Source: Vibrio qingdaonensis
GTDB lineage: Bacteria > Pseudomonadota > Gammaproteobacteria > Enterobacterales > Vibrionaceae
DNA: 46,202 nucleotides
Assembly: GCF_026191675.1 (NCBI RefSeq)
Contig: NZ_JAKRRY010000042.1
Span: 1-46,202, forward strand
Direction: 5' to 3'
The translations under genes were made by a program, and so were the position numbers. Each line of letters begins with the position of its first letter. Position 1 is the first letter of the stretch. A model generated the notes under the pieces. It saw only the letters and a list, made by a program, of their open reading frames with translations, searched no databases and was not told the DNA's origin. This document shows, in pieces, positions 17,940 to 25,087 of this stretch.

Positions 17940-18401
17940 ATGAAAAAACTGTTAGTCGCTGTTCTTTCTGTTGGTGCGTTGCTTACTGGCCTAGCACAAG
18001 CAGAGCTGAATAACCCTGGTGGCATTGGTGGTGTTGAATCACTACGCGGTGCATCTGAGTTGGAAGATACTCGTCCTGCTGACGATTTCAAAAAATACCC
18101 CCGAGATCAAGTCATCGAAAGTGATTATGTATACCAGCCACCATTGGTACCACACCAAATCCGTGGATATGAAGTATCACTTAACGCAAACAAATGTTTA
18201 GCCTGTCATAGTTGGAAAAATGCGAAAGAAATGGGTGCGACAAAGATCAGCGTGACTCACTACATGAACCGTGAAGACGCTGTACTTGCCGATGTTTCTC
18301 CTCGTCGTTATTTCTGCTTGCAGTGCCACGTTCCTCAGGCAGATGCAAAACCACTAGTTGGTAACGATTTTGAACGCGTTGATTCACTGCGTGATAAATA
18401 G
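17940..18401 (+). CDS. napB: NapB, diheme cytochrome c subunit of periplasmic nitrate reductase
   Basis: A 153-residue exported protein with signal peptide (1-21, cut after A-Q-A) and two heme-binding motifs, C-L-A-C-H and C-L-Q-C-H. The R-G-x-E/V-S-L/N-x-N-K-C-L-A-C-H context and the R-R-Y-F-C-L-Q-C-H-V-P end are typical of NapB, which hands electrons to NapA. The 81-base gap after napA contains a small imperfect hairpin (GCTGTCC to GGCAGC at 17883-17904) that might tune expression. Start follows GGCGGAG. Confidence 0.95.
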   Translation: MKKLLVAVLSVGALLTGLAQAELNNPGGIGGVESLRGASELEDTRPADDFKKYPRDQVIESDYVYQPPLVPHQIRGYEVSLNANKCLACHSWKNAKEMGATKISVTHYMNREDAVLADVSPRRYFCLQCHVPQADAKPLVGNDFERVDSLRDK

Positions 18402-18426
18402 CCATAGACGTTAAGAGAGGCTATAT

Positions 18427-19005
18427 ATGAAACTTTTAAAAGCATTTTGGATGCGTTTAAAGTCCCCAAGCAAAGCCGCAGCTGGCATTATACTCTTTAT
18501 GGGTTTCGCCGGTGGTTTGTTATTCTGGGGTGCTTTCAACACGGGAATGGAAGCAACCAATACAGAAGAATTCTGTTCTGGTTGTCATGCACCAATCGTC
18601 GCTGAGATCCAAGAAACAATCCACTACTCTAACCGCTCAGGTGTTCGAGCTATCTGTTCTGATTGCCACGTCCCTCATGAATGGACAGACAAAATTGTAC
18701 GTAAGGTTCAGGCATCGAAAGAGTTGTTTGCTCACTTTGTCACCAGAACGATTGATACACCTGAGAAATTCCAAGCCCGCCGAGCGCACCTCGCAGAAAG
18801 GGAATGGGCTCGCCTAAAAAATAATGATTCATTGGAGTGTCGTAACTGTCACGAATTTGAATTTATGGATTTCTCAGAGCAAGGCCCTCGAAGCGTGAGA
18901 CAGCACTCGACAGCTCTAGCATCAGGTGAAAAAACGTGTGTAGATTGTCACAAAGGCATCGCGCACAAACTACCAGACATGCATGGCGTTGAAGGTTGGC
19001 AATAA
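18427..19005 (+). CDS. napC: NapC, membrane-anchored tetraheme quinol dehydrogenase
   Basis: A 192-residue protein of the NapC/NirT family. One N-terminal membrane anchor (about 18-38), then four heme motifs C-S-G-C-H, C-S-D-C-H, C-R-N-C-H and C-V-D-C-H. It takes electrons from the quinol pool and passes them to NapB in the periplasm. No napG or napH is present, so NapC should be the only quinol link in this cluster. It is followed after 10 bases by the 44-residue membrane peptide gene. Confidence 0.95.
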   Translation: MKLLKAFWMRLKSPSKAAAGIILFMGFAGGLLFWGAFNTGMEATNTEEFCSGCHAPIVAEIQETIHYSNRSGVRAICSDCHVPHEWTDKIVRKVQASKELFAHFVTRTIDTPEKFQARRAHLAEREWARLKNNDSLECRNCHEFEFMDFSEQGPRSVRQHSTALASGEKTCVDCHKGIAHKLPDMHGVEGWQ

Positions 19006-19015
19006 GGAGCACTAA

Positions 19016-19150
19016 ATGAGTACATTAGAGTCGTTTATTTGGCACGCACTTGGCTATGCCGCCATGCCAGTTATTATACTTTCGGGTTTTGCTGTTGTGG
19101 CAGCCGTATCACTTTGGTTCTTATCGTTAAGTAAAGATAAAGAGTTGTAA
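19016..19150 (+). CDS. 44-residue single-span membrane protein of the nap cluster (TIGR02808 type)
   Basis: ATG at 19016 to TAA at 19148-19150, with a strong AAGGAG 6 bases before the start. The product begins M-S-T-L-E-S-F-I-W-H-A-L-G-Y and has one hydrophobic span (about 15-38) ending with basic/acidic residues. This matches the very short family described next to periplasmic nitrate reductase genes in Vibrio and Photobacterium. It is the last gene before the nap terminator, so it is in the nap operon. Its role is unknown; a structural link to NapC or a NapE-like function is possible but unproven. Confidence 0.88.
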   Translation: MSTLESFIWHALGYAAMPVIILSGFAVVAAVSLWFLSLSKDKEL

Positions 19151-19165
19151 GCGAAAGCCAATATT

Positions 19166-19197
19166 AAAAAGCAGACGTAATAACGTCTGCTTTTTTC
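19166..19197 (+). terminator. terminator of the nap operon
   Basis: GCAGACGT and ACGTCTGC with an AATA loop, preceded by AAAAA and followed by TTTTTT. It lies 16 bases after the stop of the 44-residue gene. Confidence 0.92.
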
Positions 19198-19358
19198 GTT
19201 GGCATTAACCAAAATAACCTATGTAATTCACTCTCTCGAAATCACTTCGTGAGCCATCAATAACCGTCGATACCGCCCTCTTCTTGTTTAAAGGTTGAAG
19301 GGATGAGTCATAGGCGCTCACTTCCCCCTTACACTATAGTTCGAAACAAAACCTGCCG

Positions 19359-20048
19359 TTAAAAAACAACACCTGTCGTCGTGTTTAGGTAGATTTTATT
19401 CGATACGTCAAGACCACCACAGTAAGTAAAATAGACATTATCAGGATGACTCATCGACTTTATCCAACCACCAACCTGCTCAAAATCATACAAACGACAC
19501 TGCTTACTCTCTAATAGCGCCGTTGACGTATCCATAAAACGCGCCTGATGCAGATTATAGTCGTCACTTTGAGACAGATATCCCGCTAAAATTTCCTGCC
19601 ACTTGCTGCCCGTTAAGCTCACTGCCTCTCTGGATAAATCACTAATGCGAACCCATTGAGACACTTCTTCTTCACCTTCTTCCATTTGATAAATGGGCGC
19701 GATTCGAATCCATTCCGCGGTATGCTCCATCACTCGTAGTTTTTCACCATAATAAGCGGTCCCATCAACTAACGCCTGTTCCGTAGGTTGAGCATGAATT
19801 GGCACATAAGCTTTGGAAACGAAGTAATGACTCGGTGAGTCGATGGCTGGATCTAGCGTGGTTTCTTGCGTTTCCTCATGCGGTGTAGGAACGATGACTT
19901 TTCTCTCAGAGACAACCGCATGCTTTAGCGCTCCACTGTCTATCGGTTCATCGTCACTGGCTAAAAAACCATACCAATAGATAGCACCCGCAAAGCCAAT
20001 AACCAGTATGATAATTGCAGCAATCCAAAATTTCTTTTTCACATTCAT
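19359..20048 (-). CDS. membrane-anchored protein with SH3-like domain
   Basis: About 229 residues from the ATG at 20048: M-N-V-K-K-K-F, then a membrane span (about 6-27) and a periplasmic part. Residues about 70-140 resemble a bacterial SH3-like domain (V-P-I-H-A-Q-P-T then G-E-K-L-R-V-M and W-V-R-I-S-D-L). A C-terminal part with two cysteines (S-K-Q-C-R-L and Y-C-G-G-L) is not recognised. An upstream in-frame TTG at 20087 would add 13 residues; the ATG is preferred because it places basic residues directly before the membrane span, though its ribosome site (GAG, abutting) is poor. Function unknown. Confidence 0.65.
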   Translation of the reverse strand: MNVKKKFWIAAIIILVIGFAGAIYWYGFLASDDEPIDSGALKHAVVSERKVIVPTPHEETQETTLDPAIDSPSHYFVSKAYVPIHAQPTEQALVDGTAYYGEKLRVMEHTAEWIRIAPIYQMEEGEEEVSQWVRISDLSREAVSLTGSKWQEILAGYLSQSDDYNLHQARFMDTSTALLESKQCRLYDFEQVGGWIKSMSHPDNVYFTYCGGLDVSNKIYLNTTTGVVF

Positions 20049-20429
20049 CTCATTAAAAATGTCATTCTCGACTATATTAACGCTCAAACTAGGACAACGT
20101 TAATACGCAGTTTAGAACTAAGGTCACAATCTCAGCACACTATTTTATAGTGCAGGGCAATATTTCCTTGAAAACCAATCACCACAAATGATACAAACAC
20201 ACATCATTTATGGTAAGTCGGTTTTTATGTTTGTAGCCATAACGTATAATTCAATTTAACGCGTAACACATTAAATTGCATAACAATTGTACGCTATATC
20301 ATTACTACCATTAAATCGACCGTAACGCTATTTTGTTCATTTACCCTATACCATAGCGCGTCAGTTATTTTCTCGCTACTGGGCCAGAATCAACTAGTCT
20401 AATTAGAGACTCGTCTACAAGGAATCTCG
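20049..20429. other. AT-rich intergenic region
   Basis: No gene seen. It must contain the divergent promoters for the SH3-like gene and the c-di-GMP gene, but no clear sigma-70 pair stands out. Small inverted repeats are present (GTCT-N6-AGAC at 20397-20410; GCGTA and TACGC around 20260-20295). An AAGGA sequence at about 20419 precedes the GTG of a possible small gene. Confidence 0.35.
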
Positions 20430-20612
20430 GTGTCGAATATCCGTATCTGTACATCAGTGTCACGACTGAACACGATAATTAAACGAATTCGCCTCTCTGA
20501 TATGGCAAAATTGTCTTCGGCCAACGGTATAACTGACCATTCTATCAATAGCTTCCACCTTGTAAATATTGAGCACCGATCATTCACCGCTTTATTAGGC
20601 AAAGTGAATTAA
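20430..20612 (+). CDS. possible 60-residue protein coupled to the GGDEF-EAL gene
   Basis: A GTG start at 20430 lies 6 bases after AAGGA. The frame runs 60 codons and stops with TAA at 20610-20612, overlapping the ATG of the next gene by one base (TAATG), a layout typical of translational coupling. The following gene has no good ribosome site of its own. The product is basic and lacks membrane spans or a known motif (S-N-I-R-I-C-T-S-V-S-R-L-N-T). It could be a real small protein, a leader whose translation drives the downstream gene, or chance. No family is recognised. Confidence 0.4.
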   Translation: MSNIRICTSVSRLNTIIKRIRLSDMAKLSSANGITDHSINSFHLVNIEHRSFTALLGKVN

Positions 20613-22780
20613 TGAGATTTAAATTTAAGCTTCAAGGCCAATACACATTTGTCACGTTTATGCTCGCAGTGACTTTAATACTAGTGAGCGCGTCGATCCA
20701 CTTTTGGCTATCAGCAAAACAGTCTGAGCATCTACGCAGTGAACTCTCCGCTCGTTACGAGCTCGCAACTAAAACTCATCTAATGCAGAATGCACAACAA
20801 GTCTCACTCTACCTATCTCAAATTTTGGCAGAGCCACTAAAGCATTCCGATATGGAACAAGTCGCCAAACTCCTGTCGCCTTTACAGTCTTTACCGGAAA
20901 ACCCGACACTCTTACTTTTAGACAGTAAGGCGCAATCATTAACGTCAGATATAAGTGCGCAGGTAACACACAATTTATCCGCTTTAGAGCAAAATCAACT
21001 CAAACAGCATGTAGAGGTGGTGTTTTCTCAGCGTAAAGCGATAACAGAGTTTCGCAAAAACACCTTTACGCGTCTGCAACCTATCTTCGCTGACCAAAAA
21101 GTCATTGCTGCGCTTTATATCAGCATGACTACAAACAGCATTCATAGTCATGTTGAGAGTGCGGATACGGTCGTCTCAACGATCAACGACCAAATAAACC
21201 AAGAGCTCTCAGTGATCTTATTTGCGGTATCAGCTGTGATGCTGATTTTTTCGGCCATTGCCGCTTCAGTGATCTCAAAACGTTGGAGTGACCCGATTAC
21301 TAGCCTCACTCAACATACTAACGCTATTGGAAGAGGTGAGTTCGGCTCCACAGAAAATATCGCGACTGTCGAGCGTAACGATGAGATTGGTGAGCTAAGC
21401 ACCGCAATTCGCGCGATGGCTGCAAAGCTAGAACAAAGAACACAAAAAATCACGCACCTTGCTTATCATGACGCGTTAACTGACTTACCAAATCGCACGC
21501 AATTTATTCAACACCTACAAAACACAATCAAATCTTACCCTGCGACGTCTTTCTCAGTACTCTTTTTAGACTTAGATGAATTCAAAGTCGTTAACGACAA
21601 CTACGGTCATGATAGTGGTGATTTCTTACTCATTCGACTCGCAGAAAAGCTCACCCTTTGCGCGAAAGAGCTGACCAATAATCACCCTCTAACAATGATT
21701 TCACGTATTGGTGGCGATGAATTTTTAATGCTGATACCACACCTGAAATCAATTCAAGACGTGGACTCTGTCGTGCGCAAAATTTTTGTCGCTGTGCGCT
21801 CCCCTATCCTCATGGAAAACGAAGAGTTAGTCGTAGGTGGCAGTATTGGTGTGGCACGCTATCCATATAACGGAAAATCAGCAGATGAACTGATAAAACA
21901 TGCCGACATTGCGATGTATCGCGCCAAGTTTGACGGTAAAAACACCCATAAACTGTTTACACCAAAAATGTTTAAATCTGTTGTGCATAGAGCGAACATG
22001 GAGCGAGAACTACGCCGCTCGCTCGCAGATCTAAAACAATTCGAACTGTGGTTCCAGCCACTTGTTTGCCTAAAGACCGGAAAAACCGTTGGTGCGGAGT
22101 CTCTTGTTCGCTGGAACCACCCTACAATCGGGCTCATTTCTCCATTAGATTTCATCTCCATTGCAGAAGAAACGGCTATGATTCTTCCGCTTGGACAATG
22201 GCTCATTGAAAACTTATGCTTTCAAATCCAACAATGGATGCCCTATTTCGATAGCAACTTTCATGCATCGATTAATATTTCATCGAAACAACTATATAGA
22301 CAAAACCTAGTCGAGATGTTCGCGTTCTATATGGAAAAATATCAGGTACCACCACGTACCATCCGTATGGAAATAACCGAGAGTCTCTTACTGCAAGATG
22401 AAGACGAGGCAGAAAAATCGCTTAAAGCCATTCGTGAAAGTGGTATAGAGGTATGGCTGGATGACTTTGGCACCGGGTATTCTTCGTTAAGCTACTTACG
22501 TCGTTTTACTGTAGACGGCATTAAAATCGATCAATCTTTCATCAAAGATATTACCACCGACGTTAAAGACCAGCAGCTGGTTCAGGCAATGATCGCCATG
22601 GCAAAGAACTTAGATTTATTAGTTGTTGCTGAGGGTATCGAAACACGTGAGCAAGCTAGAAAACTTGCCCAATTTGGCTGTCAAATCGGGCAAGGATATT
22701 ACTATGACCGTCCAATCCCAGTCGATCAGTTCGTCAATCGATTAATCAACGAAAACGAATCCAACGTTATAAAGTTATAA
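20612..22780 (+). CDS. membrane GGDEF-EAL protein with HAMP domain, both active sites intact
   Basis: A 722-residue protein. Membrane segments at about 13-33 and 199-221 enclose a periplasmic sensor region; HAMP (about 222-275) follows; then GGDEF (about 280-450) and EAL (about 460-710). The cyclase signature is G-G-D-E-F (367-371) with L-D-L-D-E-F intact and no RxxD inhibitory site seen. The EAL motif reads E-S-L (496-498) with the metal-binding residues of the family in place (N-I-S, M-E-I-T-E, L-D-D-F-G-T-G, K-I-D, A-E-G-I-E). Either or both activities are possible. The resemblance to LapD-type receptors is weaker since the catalytic motifs are not degenerate. The stop codon lies in the centre of a 30-base palindrome. 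Confidence 0.88.
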   Translation: MRFKFKLQGQYTFVTFMLAVTLILVSASIHFWLSAKQSEHLRSELSARYELATKTHLMQNAQQVSLYLSQILAEPLKHSDMEQVAKLLSPLQSLPENPTLLLLDSKAQSLTSDISAQVTHNLSALEQNQLKQHVEVVFSQRKAITEFRKNTFTRLQPIFADQKVIAALYISMTTNSIHSHVESADTVVSTINDQINQELSVILFAVSAVMLIFSAIAASVISKRWSDPITSLTQHTNAIGRGEFGSTENIATVERNDEIGELSTAIRAMAAKLEQRTQKITHLAYHDALTDLPNRTQFIQHLQNTIKSYPATSFSVLFLDLDEFKVVNDNYGHDSGDFLLIRLAEKLTLCAKELTNNHPLTMISRIGGDEFLMLIPHLKSIQDVDSVVRKIFVAVRSPILMENEELVVGGSIGVARYPYNGKSADELIKHADIAMYRAKFDGKNTHKLFTPKMFKSVVHRANMERELRRSLADLKQFELWFQPLVCLKTGKTVGAESLVRWNHPTIGLISPLDFISIAEETAMILPLGQWLIENLCFQIQQWMPYFDSNFHASINISSKQLYRQNLVEMFAFYMEKYQVPPRTIRMEITESLLLQDEDEAEKSLKAIRESGIEVWLDDFGTGYSSLSYLRRFTVDGIKIDQSFIKDITTDVKDQQLVQAMIAMAKNLDLLVVAEGIETREQARKLAQFGCQIGQGYYYDRPIPVDQFVNRLINENESNVIKL

Positions 22781-22792
22781 CTTTATAACGTT
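22763..22792. repeat. perfect 30-base palindrome over the end of the GGDEF-EAL gene
   Basis: The right half, beginning ATAACTTTATAACGTT-like sequence after the centre at 22777/22778, is the exact reverse complement of the left half, beginning AACGTTATAAAG. The TAA stop (22778-22780) sits at the centre. It has no spacer and is AT-rich, so it could be a cruciform, a protein-binding site or a transcript-end structure. Confidence 0.9.
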
Positions 22793-22817
22793 ATAGAGCT
22801 CTCTCCCGAACGCTTCC

Positions 22818-22848
22818 TAGCAAATTCGCCATGCTGGCGAATTTGCTA
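22818..22848. terminator. perfect hairpin between convergent genes
   Basis: Thirteen-base perfect arms (22818-22830 and 22836-22848) with an ATGCT loop. There is no T-tract, so termination is uncertain, but it lies between the ends of the c-di-GMP gene and the convergent GGGtGRT gene. Confidence 0.55.
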
Positions 22849-22927
22849 CTCTATAAATACCCGTTATAACGCTATGCGCCCATACATAAGAGCATATAGC
22901 TGTATTTGCTTCAACTAATGACCCATA

Positions 22928-23902
22928 TTAACGATTAAGTCGCATATCGACTTCAACAGCGAGAGCAACCGATGCCCCCACCATTGGGTTGTTCCCCATA
23001 CCAATGAAACCCATCATTGCAACATGTGCAGGTACTGATGAACTCCCTGCAAATTGTGCGTCTGCGTGCATTCGTCCCATGGTATCAGTCATACCGTAAC
23101 TTGCAGGCCCAGCTGCGACATTGTCAGGGTGTAGTGTACGCCCCGTACCGCCGCCCGAAGCAACTGAAAAATACGGTTGTCCTTGATTCAACCTTTCCGA
23201 TTTATATATTCCCGCAACCGGGTGCTGAAATCGCGTTGGATTGGTTGAATTGCCGGTAATACTTACATCTACGCCTGCGGTATGCATGATAGCAACACCT
23301 TCACGCACATCGTCGGCGCCATAACACAAGATCTCTCCTCGCTCACCTTTTGAAAACCGCTTACGGCTCACTTCCGTTAGATCACCGGAGGTATAATTGA
23401 ATTGGGTACGTACATAAGTAAATCCATTAATTCGCGCAATCAAGTACGCTGCATCTTTGCCTAGCCCATTAAGAATCACTCGTAACGGGGTTTGGCGGGA
23501 CTTGTTCGCATTCAGTGCGATTTTGATGGCACCTTCCGCCGCCGCAAAAGACTCATGTCCAGCAAGAAAAGCAAAACATTGGGTGTCGTCACTCAGTAAA
23601 CGAGCGGCCAACGCACCATGGCCTAATCCGACCAACCTTTGCTCCGCCACACTACCGACTTTACAAAAAGCTTGTAAGCCTTCACCAATTATCTTCGCCG
23701 CACTAGCCGCATTGCCTGCCTGCCTATAAATTGCTAACGCGGTGCCTAACGTATAAGCGTCACAAGCGTTATCAAAGGCAATGGGTTGTGTATCTAATAC
23801 CAGTTTTGGGGGATCAATATGTCTTTCAAGACAATACTGGTAAGCCTCTTCAATCGAGGTCAGATTCATTTCACTTAGTAACATTTGTTTGTTCGCAGTC
23901 AT
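22928..23902 (-). CDS. GGGtGRT-family protein of unknown function
   Basis: A 324-residue soluble protein carrying the family signature S-G-G-G-T-G-R-T-L-H-P-D-N (249-261), with other glycine-rich stretches (V-G-L-G-H-G-A-L at about 91-98; G-F-I-G-M-G-N-N-P-M-V-G at about 298-309). No signal peptide or membrane span. The family has no established biochemical activity that I know of, and is typically found next to a NifU-like scaffold gene, as here (15-base gap; same transcript). The start has GAGGA about 8 bases upstream. The operon is preceded by a fluoride riboswitch, which suggests a role when fluoride is high; enzyme or cluster-repair functions are open guesses. Confidence 0.9.
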   Translation of the reverse strand: MTANKQMLLSEMNLTSIEEAYQYCLERHIDPPKLVLDTQPIAFDNACDAYTLGTALAIYRQAGNAASAAKIIGEGLQAFCKVGSVAEQRLVGLGHGALAARLLSDDTQCFAFLAGHESFAAAEGAIKIALNANKSRQTPLRVILNGLGKDAAYLIARINGFTYVRTQFNYTSGDLTEVSRKRFSKGERGEILCYGADDVREGVAIMHTAGVDVSITGNSTNPTRFQHPVAGIYKSERLNQGQPYFSVASGGGTGRTLHPDNVAAGPASYGMTDTMGRMHADAQFAGSSSVPAHVAMMGFIGMGNNPMVGASVALAVEVDMRLNR

Positions 23903-23917
23903 AATCGTGTCCTCAAT

Positions 23918-24610
23918 TTAGTTTTGACGTGGGTTAACCGTGGTCGTTGCTTCATCAAAGCGGCCGTACGTCCCCTTCGCAGATTTCATTGCTTGATCAG
24001 CAGAGGAGCCGTTATTAACCTCGGCCATCATCTTGCCTAAATTAAGATACTCATAACCGATGATTTCACCGTTTTCATCTAATGCAAGGGCCGTCACATA
24101 GCCTTCCGCCACTTCCATATATCGTGGGCCTTTGAGCAATGTTGAGTAGCTGGTACCGACTTGGCTGCGTTGCGTTTTACCTAAATCTTCTAACGCCGCG
24201 CCAATTTCTAGTCCATCCAATGAAAACGCTGATTGCGTGCGCCCATAAGCAAACTGTAAAAATATTTCCCTCATTGCGACGTTAATAGCGTCACAAACAA
24301 GGTCGGTATTCATCGCTTCAAGGAGAGTTTTACCGGTAAGAATTTCTGACGCCATTGCTGCGGAGTGTGTCATGCCAGAACAGCCTATTGTTTCAATAAG
24401 CACTTCTTGAATGATGCCTTTTTTCACGTTAAGGGTAAGCTTTGCAGCGCCTTGCTGTGGAGCACAGGATCCGACACCATGGCTAAGACCAGAGATCGCG
24501 ATAACCTCTTTCGGATTTACCCAACGGCCTTCAACAGGAATGGGTGCTGACGCATGAAGATCGCCCCTTTGGATCGGGCACATTGATTGGATTTCTTGAG
24601 CATATTGCAT
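23918..24610 (-). CDS. NifU-like iron-sulfur cluster assembly scaffold protein
   Basis: A 230-residue protein from the ATG at 24610, which has AAGGA 7 bases upstream; an in-frame TTG at 24628 is less likely. The three NifU/IscU-type cysteines are visible: C49 (S-C-A-P-Q-Q-G), C77 (I-G-C-S-G-M-T-H-S-A-A-M-A-S-E-I-L-T-G) and C106 (L-V-C-D-A-I-N). A C-terminal extension of about 90 residues beyond the scaffold fold is not recognised. It is not part of an isc or suf cluster; its only partner is the GGGtGRT gene 15 bases downstream. Its leader contains a fluoride riboswitch and a hairpin that buries its ribosome site. Confidence 0.85.
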   Translation of the reverse strand: MQYAQEIQSMCPIQRGDLHASAPIPVEGRWVNPKEVIAISGLSHGVGSCAPQQGAAKLTLNVKKGIIQEVLIETIGCSGMTHSAAMASEILTGKTLLEAMNTDLVCDAINVAMREIFLQFAYGRTQSAFSLDGLEIGAALEDLGKTQRSQVGTSYSTLLKGPRYMEVAEGYVTALALDENGEIIGYEYLNLGKMMAEVNNGSSADQAMKSAKGTYGRFDEATTTVNPRQN

Positions 24611-24613
24611 GGT

Positions 24614-24635
24614 GTTTTCCTTAATCAAGGAAAAC
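24614..24635 (-). promoter_or_regulatory. hairpin sequestering the ribosome site of the NifU-like gene
   Basis: GTTTTCCTT and AAGGAAAAC form a perfect 9-base stem with a GATT loop. The right arm contains the AAGGA Shine-Dalgarno sequence 7 bases before the ATG. A competing helix is possible: the segment at 24698-24711 can pair with 24630-24642, which overlaps the left arm, and would free the ribosome site. Confidence 0.75.
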
Positions 24636-24716
24636 AGGGGTTAGGGAAAATGAAACACCACTACAGTTCGCAACCTAATATTAGATTGTCTAAACAGAAC
24701 CACCTGTTTTCAAAAA
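24636..24716 (-). promoter_or_regulatory. linker of the fluoride riboswitch (putative expression platform)
   Basis: Eighty bases between aptamer and the ribosome-site hairpin. On the minus strand it contains AACTGTAG (24661-24668), complementary to CTACAGTT at the 3' edge of the aptamer, and GAAAACAGG-type sequence (24698-24711) complementary to 24630-24642. These mutually exclusive pairings could connect aptamer folding to ribosome access. No terminator with a U-tract is seen, so control is probably translational. Confidence 0.55.
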
Positions 24717-24772
24717 CTGTAGGAGTCATCAGCCGAACGGCGGTTAAGTAGGTGGAACCCCATCACCTGTGA
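24717..24772 (-). promoter_or_regulatory. fluoride riboswitch (crcB-motif) aptamer
   Basis: Read on the minus strand, AGGTG-ATGGGGTTC-CACCT forms the first stem and loop, followed by TTAACCGCC-GTTC-GGCTGATGACTCC and TACAG. The pieces GATGGxGTTC, AACCGCC, GGCTGATGACTCC and TAC are the strongly conserved parts of the crcB-motif RNA, which binds fluoride. The pseudoknot between loop GGGGTT and GACTCC can form (with G-U pairs). A promoter sits directly upstream and the NifU-like/GGGtGRT operon follows 106 bases later. Confidence 0.93.
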
Positions 24773-24775
24773 CAA

Positions 24776-24805
24776 ATAGTAGATCAAAATCACACTTCTA
24801 TGCAA
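24776..24805 (-). promoter_or_regulatory. sigma-70 promoter of the riboswitch-controlled operon
   Basis: On the minus strand TTGCAT (24800-24805) and TACTAT (24776-24781) are separated by 18 bases. The predicted start, near 24769, falls only a few bases before the aptamer, which is the usual geometry of a riboswitch leader. Confidence 0.65.
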
Positions 24806-25043
24806 TACGCCTCTCCATAACCATTTTTCATATCAATAATCGCCTTAGTACTCATTAAAGAATAAGCATCATGGTATCTTTCGTTACAAATTGCAGACAT
24901 TAATAACATCAATGGTAAGATATAGTGATGTCAAGATATCGTCAGGAAGCGTTTTTTATTGCCACATTTCAGCAAGTAAGCGTTGCCGGGTTACCTATTG
25001 CTATTTAGAATCACCCCCTTTTATTTAAATTTGTTAACTGTTT

Positions 25044-25080
25044 AAAGTAGTCGCATTCTCAGAAGACTACTTTGAAGGAG
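25044..25080 (+). promoter_or_regulatory. hairpin directly before the ribosome site of the glycosyltransferase gene
   Basis: AAAGTAGTC and GACTACTTT (perfect 9-base arms, 12-base loop) end one base before GAAGGAG, which precedes the GTG start at 25088 by 7 bases. It may stabilise the messenger or tune initiation. The rest of 24806-25043 shows no gene. Confidence 0.5.
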
Positions 25081-25087
25081 AAGAAAA

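Noticed and set aside
24717..24772. Leader element of the rightward glycosyltransferase gene
   Set aside because: The conserved fluoride-aptamer blocks read correctly only on the minus strand, which points to the NifU-like gene.
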